The notes: generated by a model from the letters alone, not told the origin. DNA of 64,000 bases from Bacteroidales bacterium (GCA_020636775.1 JACJXF010000014.1:1-64000), one strand, 5' to 3'. Positions 35,768 through 45,369 are shown, counted from the stretch's first letter. A program made the numbers and translations.

Positions 35768-36481
35768 CTATCTTGTAAGAACAGTGTAGGTATTAGGCTT
35801 AACCTTCATTAATAAGGGAACAGATTTCCAGATAATCCTTTTAATCAGAATCTTAAAATATTTGATGGGAGACTCCCGGTACTGAAATTTTTCGACTTCC
35901 TTCCTGTAAAGTCCGCTTCGTGATTTCAGGATTTCAAATCCCTGCGACAATAAAAGGAAATTAAAAAGAGCAGGTGTATAAATGTTGATATGACCGTATG
36001 CATTAAAGTGTTTAAATTTCTTATCAACCCCGAAAGAAAAATCAATAGGAACCTCGAGAATCTGATGGTGTGAAATTCGTTTTATCTCATTTAATAACAT
36101 CCGGGGATATTCCACATGCTCTATCACATGGGAACAAATTGCCAGATCAAACTGCTTGTCGGCAAAAGGTAAGGTATATCCGTCAAACTGCCTTATTTCC
36201 TTCAGTCCGTCGATATTCTTTTTCTTAATCTGCTCTATGGCGCTGCCGGAAATCTCAGCGGCCGACATGTTGGAACAGAATTTTCTTTTGCTTAAAAGGG
36301 ATAAAATATTTCCATCTCCGGCTCCAACATCAATGAGTGAATCAATCTTCAGGCCCTCTGCCAATTCAAGAATATTCTCAACTTTGCCAATTGCTCCTAT
36401 TCTCCTCCATTCTTCCGTTTCATCGGAATATTGAGAATCGTATTTTTCCTTAAGGTCTTCTCTGGTTTTAATCATGTTCAA
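35768..36481 (-). CDS. Class I SAM-dependent methyltransferase
   Basis: A 237-residue cytosolic methyltransferase. SAM-binding motif I is SLIDVGAGDGNILSLL (about 50-65). The acidic loop is in SAAEISGSAIEQIKKK, and post-motif LAICSHVIEHVEYP is typical of the UbiE/Methyltransf_11 group. The C-terminal part (FNFLLLSQGFEILKSRSG) resembles enzymes that modify cell-surface sugars or lipids, but the substrate cannot be assigned. Standalone gene. Confidence 0.85.
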   Translation of the reverse strand: MNMIKTREDLKEKYDSQYSDETEEWRRIGAIGKVENILELAEGLKIDSLIDVGAGDGNILSLLSKRKFCSNMSAAEISGSAIEQIKKKNIDGLKEIRQFDGYTLPFADKQFDLAICSHVIEHVEYPRMLLNEIKRISHHQILEVPIDFSFGVDKKFKHFNAYGHINIYTPALFNFLLLSQGFEILKSRSGLYRKEVEKFQYRESPIKYFKILIKRIIWKSVPLLMKVKPNTYTVLTR

Positions 36482-36567
36482 TATTTTCCCTTTTTGTCTG
36501 ACGAAACTAATACAAAATAATCTTTCCGTGCTAAAATTAATTCAAGAAAAAAATATTACGCGACTGT

Positions 36568-36583
36568 CTGACCGGCAGGCAGG
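36568..36583. repeat. Third copy of the CTGACCGGCAGGCAGG repeat
   Basis: An exact copy of the core seen at 34239-34254, lying just beyond the stop of the glycosidase gene, in the gap before the methyltransferase. Confidence 0.6.
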
Positions 36584-36592
36584 TGATTATCC

Positions 36593-38215
36593 CTAAAAAG
36601 TGTAAAGACTAAACCTCTGAATGCCCCATTCTCCCTCCGGTATCCGGATATGCCTCCCCTGATGATCCTGATCCCCGTTCATTCGCCTTCCCGCAACCCA
36701 CTTTCCATTTACATAATTTCCCTCCTCGGCCTGAAGTATTCCTACAGATTGATTCCCCTGTCCACCTTCTGAAAATGTAATTACAATACCTGTTCCGGCA
36801 ACGAGAAAATCATTCTCCCCTTCCTGTATAATGATCCCGCCTGTCTCAGTCCAGCCTGGCTTTGAAGCTTCCGGGGACCAGCCCAATGTGTAATCGTGTG
36901 CCACCATTAATTTGTACTTCCCCATCACTATTTCCTGAGTTTTAAACTCATTGTCGAGAAGAACCCCGTCCATCTTTTCGGTTCCCCTGTTTTTCAAAAC
37001 CTGAGAAGAAACCTGTGACAAAATCGAATAGCTTTTTCCAATGGCTTCATTTTGGGGATCTTCTGTCGATTCAATCGAGAAAGGTGAAAATCCTATGGCA
37101 TTGCAGTGCCCGATGGCATAAAACACTTTAGCTTCGACACCGGATTCAAAACGTATTTCAGGGATAAAAAGCAGATTATTCTTTTGGGTGTACTCGTCGT
37201 TGTATTTCCTGAAATAAGGATTGTAAAAGTCAGGTGAAAGAAAATCTATTGCCGGAGCTGATGCCTGCCAGATATCCATCAGATGCGGCAAAGGACCAGC
37301 ACTTGGGTATTGTCCGGGATCGACGTTTTTGTAATTCAGTGCAGCATTCACATACATGGGGATGTCATACTCCTTCCTTCCTGCTTCTGCAACCGAATTT
37401 ACATATTTGGCATAATACCATGCCTGGAAGAATTCATCGGTAGCGAGACTTTTTCCAAATACCTTTTCCCAGTTACCTTCAGTAGTAAAACCTGTCATCT
37501 CCCACTTACCTTTTAACTCAGGCAATAGTGAGTTTTTATTTGCCTGCATGTATTGAATCAATTCTGCAGGAACCGGGCTATAAAACAGGCTGTCAGCCCG
37601 ACGGGTCCGTTCCCTTGCCTCCCCCAGCATTCCAATTTCATTTTCCACCTGTACCATAATCACCGTCGATTGCCTGTCTGTCTTTTTAATATGCTTCATT
37701 AAAGCTGAAAAGGCCTTCATGTCCGCATCCAGGTTATTCTGACTAAAGGCCGAAAGTATTTCCATGCTATTCCCATCTCTGTCTTTCGCTCTTGGAAATC
37801 TTGCGGTATTGGTTTTGATCCAGGAAGGGGCATAACAGCTCATGCTGTTTTTCCATGAGCCAAACCACAGGAGAATTACTTTAAGATTATTCCTGTTACT
37901 TATTTGAAGCAGACTGTCAACCAAAGTAAAATCGAATTCGCCTTCCCGGGGTTCCATTAACTCCCAATAGACCGGAACAAGGATGGTATTCAAATTCATT
38001 TGCCTGAACTTCTCCCATGCCGGAGCCATATACGTCAGGCTGGAGGCGCTGGAATTTCCCAGTTCTCCTCCCAGAATCAGAAAAGGTTTTCCCTCCACCA
38101 TAAGCTGTTGTGTGCTGCCAAAATCCGTAAGCCCGGGAGTCTCCCGTTTCTGAGAATACTGCGGGACTTCAAAAGCGAAGCACAGAATCGTGAGTAATAC
38201 CAGATATTTTTTCAT
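36593..38215 (-). CDS. Exported GH35/GH42-like beta-galactosidase (DUF5597-type)
   Basis: A retaining glycosidase of clan GH-A. The start is placed at MKKYLVLLTILCFAFE (38215), which begins a signal peptide; an upstream ATG at 38257 would bury it. FLILGGELGNSSASS, the barrel strand NTILVPVYWELMEPREGEFD and the acid/base Glu in VQVENEIGML are visible; the nucleophile is probably Glu in LLFIPEIRFES. The C-terminal part (LGWSPEASKPGWTETGG, then GIQRFSLYTF) is a beta domain of the DUF5597 kind. Lies 53 bases after the sialate O-acetylesterase gene and is likely co-transcribed. Confidence 0.85.
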   Translation of the reverse strand: MKKYLVLLTILCFAFEVPQYSQKRETPGLTDFGSTQQLMVEGKPFLILGGELGNSSASSLTYMAPAWEKFRQMNLNTILVPVYWELMEPREGEFDFTLVDSLLQISNRNNLKVILLWFGSWKNSMSCYAPSWIKTNTARFPRAKDRDGNSMEILSAFSQNNLDADMKAFSALMKHIKKTDRQSTVIMVQVENEIGMLGEARERTRRADSLFYSPVPAELIQYMQANKNSLLPELKGKWEMTGFTTEGNWEKVFGKSLATDEFFQAWYYAKYVNSVAEAGRKEYDIPMYVNAALNYKNVDPGQYPSAGPLPHLMDIWQASAPAIDFLSPDFYNPYFRKYNDEYTQKNNLLFIPEIRFESGVEAKVFYAIGHCNAIGFSPFSIESTEDPQNEAIGKSYSILSQVSSQVLKNRGTEKMDGVLLDNEFKTQEIVMGKYKLMVAHDYTLGWSPEASKPGWTETGGIIIQEGENDFLVAGTGIVITFSEGGQGNQSVGILQAEEGNYVNGKWVAGRRMNGDQDHQGRHIRIPEGEWGIQRFSLYTF

Positions 38216-38268
38216 CAACAGAAGATTATTGAAAGCATACAAGTTAAGCCTTTTCAAAAACTCTTGTA

Positions 38269-40191
38269 TTATTTATCGGTTCTGAAAGGCGAGGCCGGTA
38301 ATCCTTCGCGGCTAAAAAGATTTGCCCCCTGGGGATTGTCGGACCAGGCGTAACGGACATACTTAGGGTTTGAGATATTATCATTCCAGACCTCAACAAC
38401 ATCTCCTGTAATTTTTGCCTCGGCCCAAACAAATTTCCCATCCTCACCGGCTATTTCAAAACGGTAAAGAGGTTCACCGTCAATTGAAACAAGACCCGAA
38501 CCTCTGTGAGCAAAGGATATGGTAATTCTGTTTCCTTCAATTTTGTCCGACTGGTATATGGGTCCCATATACTCAAGGGTCTTCTCGCTGTATGCCAGAT
38601 TTTCCGCACAAAGCGAAAGTCTGTAGCCAACATCTCTTTTGTTCAGGGGATGTACATCATTCCATTCGCCCAGGTCAATAATTACCGCCATGGCAGTATT
38701 CGGAACTGCTAAGGTCTTTAGCTGGGCATCCCTCAGCTCTGCCCACTTGCTTTCGTCGGGTAAATAATTAACATCCATGTAATTTGCAAGTTGAACATAC
38801 AGGAAAGGCAAATCATCGCCTCCCCATTGCCTTCTCCAGTCATGAATTAATGCCGGAAACAATTTTACATAATCTCCCGGATTGCCCGTGTTTGACTCCC
38901 CCTGGTACCATAAAATCCCTTTAATGCTGAAATTTGTTGCCGGTGCTATCATAGCGTTAAAAAGGGATGTGGGCTGGTCCTGAAGTGAAAAAGCACGGGC
39001 TGCCGATGAACCAGGGTGGTAAGCCTCTCCTACCTTATACTGCCATGTGCCTTTTAAATCAATCTCCTGTCCGTTTGCTGAAAGATAATAGGGTTTATCA
39101 GGGACAAAACCTCCTTTACCTCCTGTATTGATGACGCGGATTACAATTGTGTTTTTTCCGTTTTTCAATACTCCGGCAGGTATTTCATATCGCCTTGGCG
39201 GATATTGATAGCTAATATGTCCAACCTCTTGTCCGTTGATGTATGCAACATCAGCATCAACAATCCTCCCCAAAAACAATTTTGCCGGGACGCCTGTCAT
39301 TTCAGCCGGAACGTCAATATCTCGTCTGTACCAGACGACTCCATCCAGATTCTTTACACCCTGATCTTCCCAGTAACCGGGAATATTGATATTGTGCCAG
39401 CCTTTAGGAATATAAGATTCCTCATACCATTTTGGATCCGCTTCCAGTCCCGCATCCTTTTCCGTTCTTTGAACAGGGCCGGGGGAGTTTTGAATCAGAG
39501 AATCGATATAAGATTTGTTTTTATTTCGTTTACTGACTTCCAGAATATCAGGAAACTGCTTTAATCCATCTTCGCTCGTCCAGGCTTCAATTAAAGTGCC
39601 TCCAACGCTGGAATTTATAAGTCCTATGGGTATGTGATATTTCTCATAGATTTCCTTTGCAAAAAAATAAGCAACCGCTGAAAACCCGAGCACGTTCGTC
39701 GGGTTTGCAGATTTCCAGCTTCCGGAGGGAAAATCATCCTGCGGACCTTCAAGATTGATAAGCCTTTCAACAAAAAAATTCCTGATCTCGTCATTCTCAG
39801 ATGCGGCAATTTCCTGTGGATATTTTTCCTTCACTCTTTCCATGGGAAGGACCATATTCGATTGTCCCGAGCAAAGCCAGACATCCCCAAAAAGAACGTT
39901 TTGCACCCTGACTTCATTTTTCCCTTTAAAACTAAGTTCCCAGGGTCCGCCGGCTTCCTGTTTTGGAAGCATTATCACCCATTTTCCTTCTTTATCAGCA
40001 GTGGTCTTAAATTTCTTATTCCTGAAGCTCAGGCTTATATTTTCACCGGCATCGGCCCAGCCCCATAATTTTATTTCCTTTCCTCTTTGCAGAATAACAC
40101 CATCACTTATTAATGCCGGAAGCCTGATTTCTGCATTTGAAGAGAATACATTCAGGCTAAAAAGAAGTAACAGGCAGACTGCATTTTTCAT
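38269..40191 (-). CDS. Sialate O-acetylesterase (SGNH hydrolase) with inserted sugar-binding domain
   Basis: An exported carbohydrate esterase of 640 residues. Signal peptide MKNAVCLLLLFSLNVFSSNA, an N-terminal beta domain, then the SGNH block WLCSGQSNMVLPM with Ser111. Residues about 270-380 are an inserted beta-galactosidase-type jelly roll (GVVWYRRDIDVPAEM, then GQEVGHISYQYPPRRYEIPA). The oxyanion and His blocks are GILWYQGESNTG and EWNDVHPLNKRDVG. Such enzymes remove acetyl groups from sialic acid or other sugars. It lies directly upstream of the GH35-like gene, forming a small glycan-trimming operon. Confidence 0.9.
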   Translation of the reverse strand: MKNAVCLLLLFSLNVFSSNAEIRLPALISDGVILQRGKEIKLWGWADAGENISLSFRNKKFKTTADKEGKWVIMLPKQEAGGPWELSFKGKNEVRVQNVLFGDVWLCSGQSNMVLPMERVKEKYPQEIAASENDEIRNFFVERLINLEGPQDDFPSGSWKSANPTNVLGFSAVAYFFAKEIYEKYHIPIGLINSSVGGTLIEAWTSEDGLKQFPDILEVSKRNKNKSYIDSLIQNSPGPVQRTEKDAGLEADPKWYEESYIPKGWHNINIPGYWEDQGVKNLDGVVWYRRDIDVPAEMTGVPAKLFLGRIVDADVAYINGQEVGHISYQYPPRRYEIPAGVLKNGKNTIVIRVINTGGKGGFVPDKPYYLSANGQEIDLKGTWQYKVGEAYHPGSSAARAFSLQDQPTSLFNAMIAPATNFSIKGILWYQGESNTGNPGDYVKLFPALIHDWRRQWGGDDLPFLYVQLANYMDVNYLPDESKWAELRDAQLKTLAVPNTAMAVIIDLGEWNDVHPLNKRDVGYRLSLCAENLAYSEKTLEYMGPIYQSDKIEGNRITISFAHRGSGLVSIDGEPLYRFEIAGEDGKFVWAEAKITGDVVEVWNDNISNPKYVRYAWSDNPQGANLFSREGLPASPFRTDK

Positions 40192-40476
40192 GATTCTTCT
40201 GAATATTTACAATGTGTTTGTATTTCATTTATTTCTCCAGGTAAACGCGCTTTTAGCCTGGAAGCATTGCAGGACAGACATATTCACGAAGATAGATAAA
40301 AAAAATAATTCTACGGTACCAGTATTAATTCGTCCCTCAAACTGCGTTTGCTTTGCGCCCTGGCGACATAGCGCTTAACCTTTTTAGCCTGGCATTACCT
40401 CCTGACACCCATCACATCCGATACGCCCAAGGCCCATCACGCCCGTTCCGCCCCGTCCATCAAAAACCCCTTCCCC
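40192..40476. other. Divergent intergenic region
   Basis: I see no gene. It includes a cytosine-rich stretch of irregular CGCCC/CATCACGCCC runs at about 40400-40460. Confidence 0.5.
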
Positions 40477-40512
40477 ATTCAACAAAAAACCACTAACTTG
40501 TGTTTCAATAAA
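40477..40512 (+). promoter_or_regulatory. Promoter segment of the aldo/keto reductase, duplicated before the patatin gene
   Basis: ATTCAACA...TAACTTGTGTTTCAATAA holds a -7-like TAACTTG at 40494-40500. A near copy lies at 41560-41594, and both are 33-34 bases before a start codon. Confidence 0.5.
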
Positions 40513-40533
40513 ACACCCCTTAAAAAAATTGCC

Positions 40534-41397
40534 ATGAAACGCAGACACTTCCTGAAATACAGTTTGGCCGGATCAGCCCTGTTAACGGCTTTTCCTTATT
40601 ATGCACTTGCGGGCGACAAGAAATTATATCCCTGGGACAGGGTGAAGCTTGGAAACACCGGTATAGAAATGTCACGCATGGCAATGGGCACCGGAACCAA
40701 TGGCTGGGGAGGCAGCTCAAATCAAACCCGGCAGCTTGGGATCAAAGGAGTGTCCGACCTCTTACGTGCGGCCTACGATGATGGTATAAACTTCTGGGAT
40801 TCGGCCGATCAGTATGGCTCCCACGCGCATCTGAAAGAAGCACTTAAAAAAATCGACAGGGATAACGTGGTAATCCTTACCAAGACCAATTCGAACTCCT
40901 ACAAATCGGTAAAGGCTGATCTGGATCGTTTTCGTTCGGAAATCGGAACCGACAGGCTCGATATCGTCCTTCTTCATGCTGTTACCGATCCAAAATGGAA
41001 TGTAAACATGAAGGGAGCCATGGAGGCCCTGAGTGAAGCAAAGGAAGCCGGAATTATCAGAGCTCATGGGATATCCTGTCATTCCCTCGGGGCGCTCGAA
41101 ACGGCTGCCGAAACAGCCTGGGTGGATGTTGACCTGGCCCGGTATAATCCCGGGGGAGTGGCCATGGATGCCGATGTGAACACCGTTCACAAAGTACTTA
41201 CAAAAATGAAGGCTAACGGAAAAGCTATCATCGGCATGAAAGTGTACGGCGCAGGTAAGCTTGTGAATAAAAAGGATGAGTGCCTTGAATTTCATACCGG
41301 AGCCGGATTCATAGACGCCTTTACCCTGGGAATTGAAAGTGTGGAACAGCTGCGGGATATTCAGAAGAGACTTCCGGAGGCCAGCGTGAGAGGGTAA
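40534..41397 (+). CDS. Aldo/keto reductase with Tat signal
   Basis: An exported oxidoreductase of 287 residues. The start is set at ATG 40534, giving MKRRHFLKYSLAGSALLTAF, a twin-arginine signal. A start at 40498 would lie inside the promoter repeat. The AKR barrel shows GNTGIEMSRMAMGTGTNGWG, FWDSADQYGSH with the catalytic Asp and Tyr, VILTKTNS with the Lys and IVLLHAV with the His. The C-terminus FIDAFTLGIESVEQL is the cofactor end of the family. It is not closely similar to the other Tat-AKR at 33201. Confidence 0.9.
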   Translation: MKRRHFLKYSLAGSALLTAFPYYALAGDKKLYPWDRVKLGNTGIEMSRMAMGTGTNGWGGSSNQTRQLGIKGVSDLLRAAYDDGINFWDSADQYGSHAHLKEALKKIDRDNVVILTKTNSNSYKSVKADLDRFRSEIGTDRLDIVLLHAVTDPKWNVNMKGAMEALSEAKEAGIIRAHGISCHSLGALETAAETAWVDVDLARYNPGGVAMDADVNTVHKVLTKMKANGKAIIGMKVYGAGKLVNKKDECLEFHTGAGFIDAFTLGIESVEQLRDIQKRLPEASVRG

Positions 41398-41559
41398 GGA
41401 AGTTAATTACATTTTATATTTCAGCAGATATTCTCTAAACCGGTTCGGATTTTTACCTTAAAACGAAGATTGATGCGTATGCTGTTATCACAATTGTATT
41501 CGTAGTAACCACCATCACGCCCTTTAAGTTTTTCAAGTTCTTCAAAATAAATCTTCGCT

Positions 41560-41594
41560 ATTCAACATAAATCCATTAACTTGTGTTTCAATAA
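41560..41594 (+). promoter_or_regulatory. Promoter segment of the patatin gene (copy of 40477-40512)
   Basis: ATTCAACATAAATCCATTAACTTG then TGTTTCAATAA; the -7-like TAACTTG is at 41577-41583. It differs from the upstream copy at only a few positions. Confidence 0.5.
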
Positions 41595-41615
41595 GCCAAA
41601 TCTTACCCAAAAGAG

Positions 41616-42407
41616 GTGGATAAAAAGAAGACATATAAGACTGGAATCGTTCTAAGCGGAGGCGGAGCAAGAGGCTTCAGCCACCTTGGAGTTCTCCATG
41701 CTCTGAATGAAGCCGGAATCTTTCCCGATTGCATCTCAGGTACCAGCGCAGGATCCATTGTTGGAGCCTTTTATGCAGACGGATACTCCCCTGAAGAAAT
41801 TCTTGATATAATGGGCAATAACAAGCGCCACGATTTCTTCAGTTTTGGCATTCCCAAGGAGGGCTTTCTCGAAATGACAGGAATGCATAAAATTCTAAAG
41901 AAATACATAAAGGCTAAGTCTTTTAAAGACCTCAAGATTCCGCTGATCGTTTCGGCCACCGACCTGAATAACGCGAAGATTAAATATTTCAGTGAGGGGA
42001 GTGTTGTGGATGCAGTTATTGCCTCTTCAAGTATCCCTGTGGTTTTTAAACCCTATAAAATTGGCGATGTTTATTATGTAGACGGGGGAGTTATGGATAA
42101 CCTGCCTATTTATCCCATTAAGAAAATCTGTAAAAACATTATCGGTTCCTATGTTAACCCGGTCGGCTATCAGGAATCCTTTACAAACCTTTTTGTTATT
42201 GCAGAACGGGTTTTTCACCTGGGCTTATCCAAGGAACTGATTGAGAAAAGACGTTCGTTTGACCTTTTTATCGACCCTCCCCAGCTTGAAAAATATAGTC
42301 TGCTTAATCCTGAAAAGGCTCATGAAATATATGAAATCGGATATAAGGCCTGCCAAAAAGCCCTGAATGCCTACGCCAAAGAAAATGACAAAGCTTTTCC
42401 TGCATAA
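41616..42407 (+). CDS. Patatin-like phospholipase
   Basis: A 263-residue serine lipase/esterase with a Ser-Asp dyad. The oxyanion loop is SGGGARGFSHLG, the nucleophile is Ser44 in GTSAGS and the aspartate is Asp156 in VDGGVMDN. The start is GTG at 41616, with AAGAGG just before it; no ATG fits better. No signal peptide, so probably cytosolic or peripheral, of the RssA/YlbK type. Standalone between the AKR and a convergent NUDIX gene. Confidence 0.93.
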   Translation: MDKKKTYKTGIVLSGGGARGFSHLGVLHALNEAGIFPDCISGTSAGSIVGAFYADGYSPEEILDIMGNNKRHDFFSFGIPKEGFLEMTGMHKILKKYIKAKSFKDLKIPLIVSATDLNNAKIKYFSEGSVVDAVIASSSIPVVFKPYKIGDVYYVDGGVMDNLPIYPIKKICKNIIGSYVNPVGYQESFTNLFVIAERVFHLGLSKELIEKRRSFDLFIDPPQLEKYSLLNPEKAHEIYEIGYKACQKALNAYAKENDKAFPA

Positions 42408-42454
42408 GAACAATAACTCACTGAAATTAATACTTTCAAACGAACTGGGGTAAA

Positions 42455-43543
42455 TCAGGAACGAAGAAAATCTTTTCCTTCAGCTCTTAATATCATAAAC
42501 TCTTTTTCAAAATTGGGTGTAAATATCCCCTTGCCAAGACTTTTATAAATCTCTTCGGGCTTCCAGAAACGGCCTTCAGATACCTCATCTGTATTTACCT
42601 TAAGCTCTCCAACAACCTCACAGCTAAACATAAATACCAGTTCCTTTTCCACATCTGTTTCCCAGATGTATTTCTTTATCAGTGTGGCCCTGAATCCCCC
42701 CAAACCTATTTCTTCCCGGGCTTCTCTTTTCAAACTGACCTCCAGCCCTTCTCCATAAGCTATGTGTCCTCCTACAGCAGTATCCCACTTCCCGGGCTGA
42801 ACCTTTTTGTTTACGTTCCTGTGCTGAAGATAAATTTCTCCTTTTTTATTGATTACATGCATATGAACCACAGGGTGCAATATCTTTCCGGAAGGATTAA
42901 AATGACAATCCCCTCGCCTGGCTTTTCCAATGACAATTCCATCTTCATCTACCACCGGCAGCATTTCGCTGTTTTCGGGTTCTCTGTTTCGCAAGCGCTG
43001 GCGAAGAATCTCTACTCCAAAATATGCAAGGATAATTATGTAAAAAAGTACCCCCGAAATAAAGGCCCAGGCCTCCTTCGACATATAAAATGCAGAATAT
43101 ACAACCAGGCCAATGTGAGCCAGGGTCAGGTAAAAAACAACTTCAAGGTTTTTATTGAATTTTGCCTCCATGCCGGAAGTCATTCGGGCGCCTTTCATAT
43201 AACGCTTCGACATTTCCAGCAGCAGGTTTTTGGGGGAGAAGACTGAAATCCCAATTAGAGCAGCAAATATAACTTCAATAAATGCCGGCTTTAATTTGAA
43301 AAATATATCGTTTTTCAGCAAAACAGAAACCAGACCCAAAACAACCAGAAGCCCAAGGTCGAGAAGAATAAATTTCTCAATTTTTCTAAAGCGCACAAAA
43401 GAAAAACCAAGCTCTCCCAGACCGAAGATTATGGCAATGTATAAAGCGGGAAGGCTGCCCCAGAATTCATCTGCAATTACAAATACAAAAAGAGGAAGGA
43501 GTCCGGGAAGTAAATTCTTAAGAATGTTTTTGTCAATCCGCAC
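42455..43543 (-). CDS. Membrane protein fused to a NUDIX hydrolase
   Basis: A 362-residue fusion. Residues 1-190 hold about six membrane helices and resemble the YciB/intracellular-septation-like VC0807 family (NLLPGLLPLFVFVIADEFWG; SVFSPKNLLLEMSKRYMKGA). Residues about 200-360 are a cytosolic NUDIX domain of the isopentenyl-diphosphate-isomerase-like/YfcD type (LQHRNVNKKVQPGKWDTAVG). The NUDIX box GHIAYGE then REAREEIGL is complete, so diphosphate hydrolysis is plausible. Substrate unknown. Its end faces the convergent patatin gene. Confidence 0.88.
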   Translation of the reverse strand: MRIDKNILKNLLPGLLPLFVFVIADEFWGSLPALYIAIIFGLGELGFSFVRFRKIEKFILLDLGLLVVLGLVSVLLKNDIFFKLKPAFIEVIFAALIGISVFSPKNLLLEMSKRYMKGARMTSGMEAKFNKNLEVVFYLTLAHIGLVVYSAFYMSKEAWAFISGVLFYIIILAYFGVEILRQRLRNREPENSEMLPVVDEDGIVIGKARRGDCHFNPSGKILHPVVHMHVINKKGEIYLQHRNVNKKVQPGKWDTAVGGHIAYGEGLEVSLKREAREEIGLGGFRATLIKKYIWETDVEKELVFMFSCEVVGELKVNTDEVSEGRFWKPEEIYKSLGKGIFTPNFEKEFMILRAEGKDFLRS

Positions 43544-43563
43544 GCGCCCGTTTTTTGATACTG

Positions 43564-44445
43564 TTAATTGACCATGTCTGTGCGGATTTCTGTCACGGCT
43601 TTGTTGATTTCGCTTAATGTTTCCGGTGACAGAGTGATGGTATAATCGGAGGCTGAAATGAGTTTCTTGAGAGTGTCGAGCTTAAAATTATCCTGCTTGT
43701 AGTAAATGTCTACATTGTCGTAGCTGGTTTTAAGACCTTTCAGCATAAGTATGTATTTCGTAACATCAATGTTTTCCTGGTAATTGGAAAGAAGTGATAT
43801 CAGGCTGGTAAGTGAATATTTCTGTCCGGCAATTCTTTCCTGAATTTCGATATTGTCAGGGTTTTTCTCTGAAATTTTACAAGACAGGTACAGGGCCTCA
43901 ACCCACCCTCCGGTAATAACCAGAGCCGCATCGCTGTCCTTTTGGTTTTCACGAAGATAGAGATCTGCCCGGTCGTAAACCTCACTGGCAAATTTTGCCA
44001 GTGAATCCTTATCGCTGTAATATTTTTCAAATCCGTTTACAAGATCTTCATAATAAGAATGAGGTATTCCAAGCTTTTCATACATCCGCTGAACCGAGGT
44101 GAAATATTTTGCAGTAGCGGCATTTTGTTCAAATAACCTGCAATAACTCAGATCAACACCATATATCCCGATATTGAGAGCTATTTTCAGATTTGTATCA
44201 TAATGGGAGAATTTTTCCGGGGCGTTTAGAATTTTGGGATCATAATTGGCTCCTACTCTTTCAAATAATCTTGCCATCTCAGTAGGAAGATACATATTGT
44301 AGAAAATCTGTCGAACCTTTCCGGTGTTTGATTCCGAATCTACTTTCATGATTTCAGGAGAGTTGATGGTGCTGCTTTTCTTCCCTTCACAGCCAGGAAG
44401 AAGGAATGAGAAAACAACAAAAAATAGGATGGTCCTGAATATCAT
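43564..44445 (-). CDS. Uncharacterised lipoprotein
   Basis: A 293-residue periplasmic or outer-membrane lipoprotein. The start is placed at MIFRTILFFVVFSFLLPGCE (44445), whose lipobox LLPGC sets the signal; an earlier ATG at 44583 adds 46 non-signal residues. The rest is mostly helical and charged, with no recognised domain. It contains ALNIGIYGVDLSYC and a C-terminal TLSPETLSEINKAVTEIR. I have seen similar proteins as unnamed Bacteroidota families. It lies 20 bases beyond the NUDIX fusion start, so both are on one transcript. Confidence 0.75.
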   Translation of the reverse strand: MIFRTILFFVVFSFLLPGCEGKKSSTINSPEIMKVDSESNTGKVRQIFYNMYLPTEMARLFERVGANYDPKILNAPEKFSHYDTNLKIALNIGIYGVDLSYCRLFEQNAATAKYFTSVQRMYEKLGIPHSYYEDLVNGFEKYYSDKDSLAKFASEVYDRADLYLRENQKDSDAALVITGGWVEALYLSCKISEKNPDNIEIQERIAGQKYSLTSLISLLSNYQENIDVTKYILMLKGLKTSYDNVDIYYKQDNFKLDTLKKLISASDYTITLSPETLSEINKAVTEIRTDMVN

Positions 44446-44598
44446 CGCAAATAAATATGTACTAAAAATAGGGAATATTAATTTCTTACCAAAGCAAATA
44501 AAAAAAGCAATAGTATCAAAAAAAGAATGTAAACAGGGAGGGGATTCTTTCTGGCCGACAATACTCCGAAATGCTTTCGGCATTTATGAATCAATGAA

Positions 44599-45291
44599 TC
44601 ATATCAGATTTCGTATTCTAAGACTTTCAATAATTATTTCTGAAATTTCCTCGGCATCAATAGTCATGCAGTTAAAAGTAATATCGAAGCGCGTATAATC
44701 ATTCCCCTTCCCCTGAAAATAATCCCTGAACTGTTCCCTTTTTTTATCGATATCCAGGCAATATTTTTTAGCCTCATCAATACTGATATTATGCTTCTCG
44801 CTGGTTCTGAGAGCCCTCCATTCGAGCGGGGCTTCCAGCTTTATATGCAGCGACTTGGGAATATCCCGGGTAATGGCAACTCCCCCGCGGCCAACAATTA
44901 CAGCATTCCCTTCATCTGCAAAATTTCTGATCACTTTAGCAATGGTGTTCCTTACCTTGCGGTCCGACTTGTAGAATTTTTTCGAGTGTGAAAGCAGCAA
45001 ATCCTCGAGTACACCAAAGGTTTTATATTCAAACACATATTTAATTTCTGCCATATCCACCCCAAGGTCTTTGGCCGATTCCTCAAGAATCTCTTTACTG
45101 ATCCATCTCCAGGGCGTTTTCTTTGAAAACTTGTAACCGGAATGATTGAGCTTTTCTACCAGAAATGTGGCAATCTGCTTTGACGGACATCCGATCTCCC
45201 TTGCAATAGTAACAACAGGTCCCGGGAAGGCACTTTTTAACTGGGCCTCCTGGTAGCGGTCCTGAAGATATTTGGAAATGTCGATTTTCAT
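44599..45291 (-). CDS. Cytidylate kinase-like protein
   Basis: A 230-residue P-loop kinase of the cytidylate-kinase-2 family. The start is placed at MKIDISKYLQ (45291); the ORF can be extended 13 residues without gain. The nucleotide-binding start is VVTIAREIGCPSKQIATFLV, with GC-PSK in place of the usual GSGG loop. Other family blocks are WISKEILEESAKDLGV and AVIVGRGGVAI. CMP phosphorylation is possible but not shown for this branch. It lies next to dnaG on the same strand. Confidence 0.8.
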   Translation of the reverse strand: MKIDISKYLQDRYQEAQLKSAFPGPVVTIAREIGCPSKQIATFLVEKLNHSGYKFSKKTPWRWISKEILEESAKDLGVDMAEIKYVFEYKTFGVLEDLLLSHSKKFYKSDRKVRNTIAKVIRNFADEGNAVIVGRGGVAITRDIPKSLHIKLEAPLEWRALRTSEKHNISIDEAKKYCLDIDKKREQFRDYFQGKGNDYTRFDITFNCMTIDAEEISEIIIESLRIRNLI

Positions 45292-45369
45292 GACAAAGAA
45301 GATTATTGCTAAATTTACATCAATAATCAAATCGAGTCAAGGAAGAGATGTTGTTTAACCTGAAAATAG

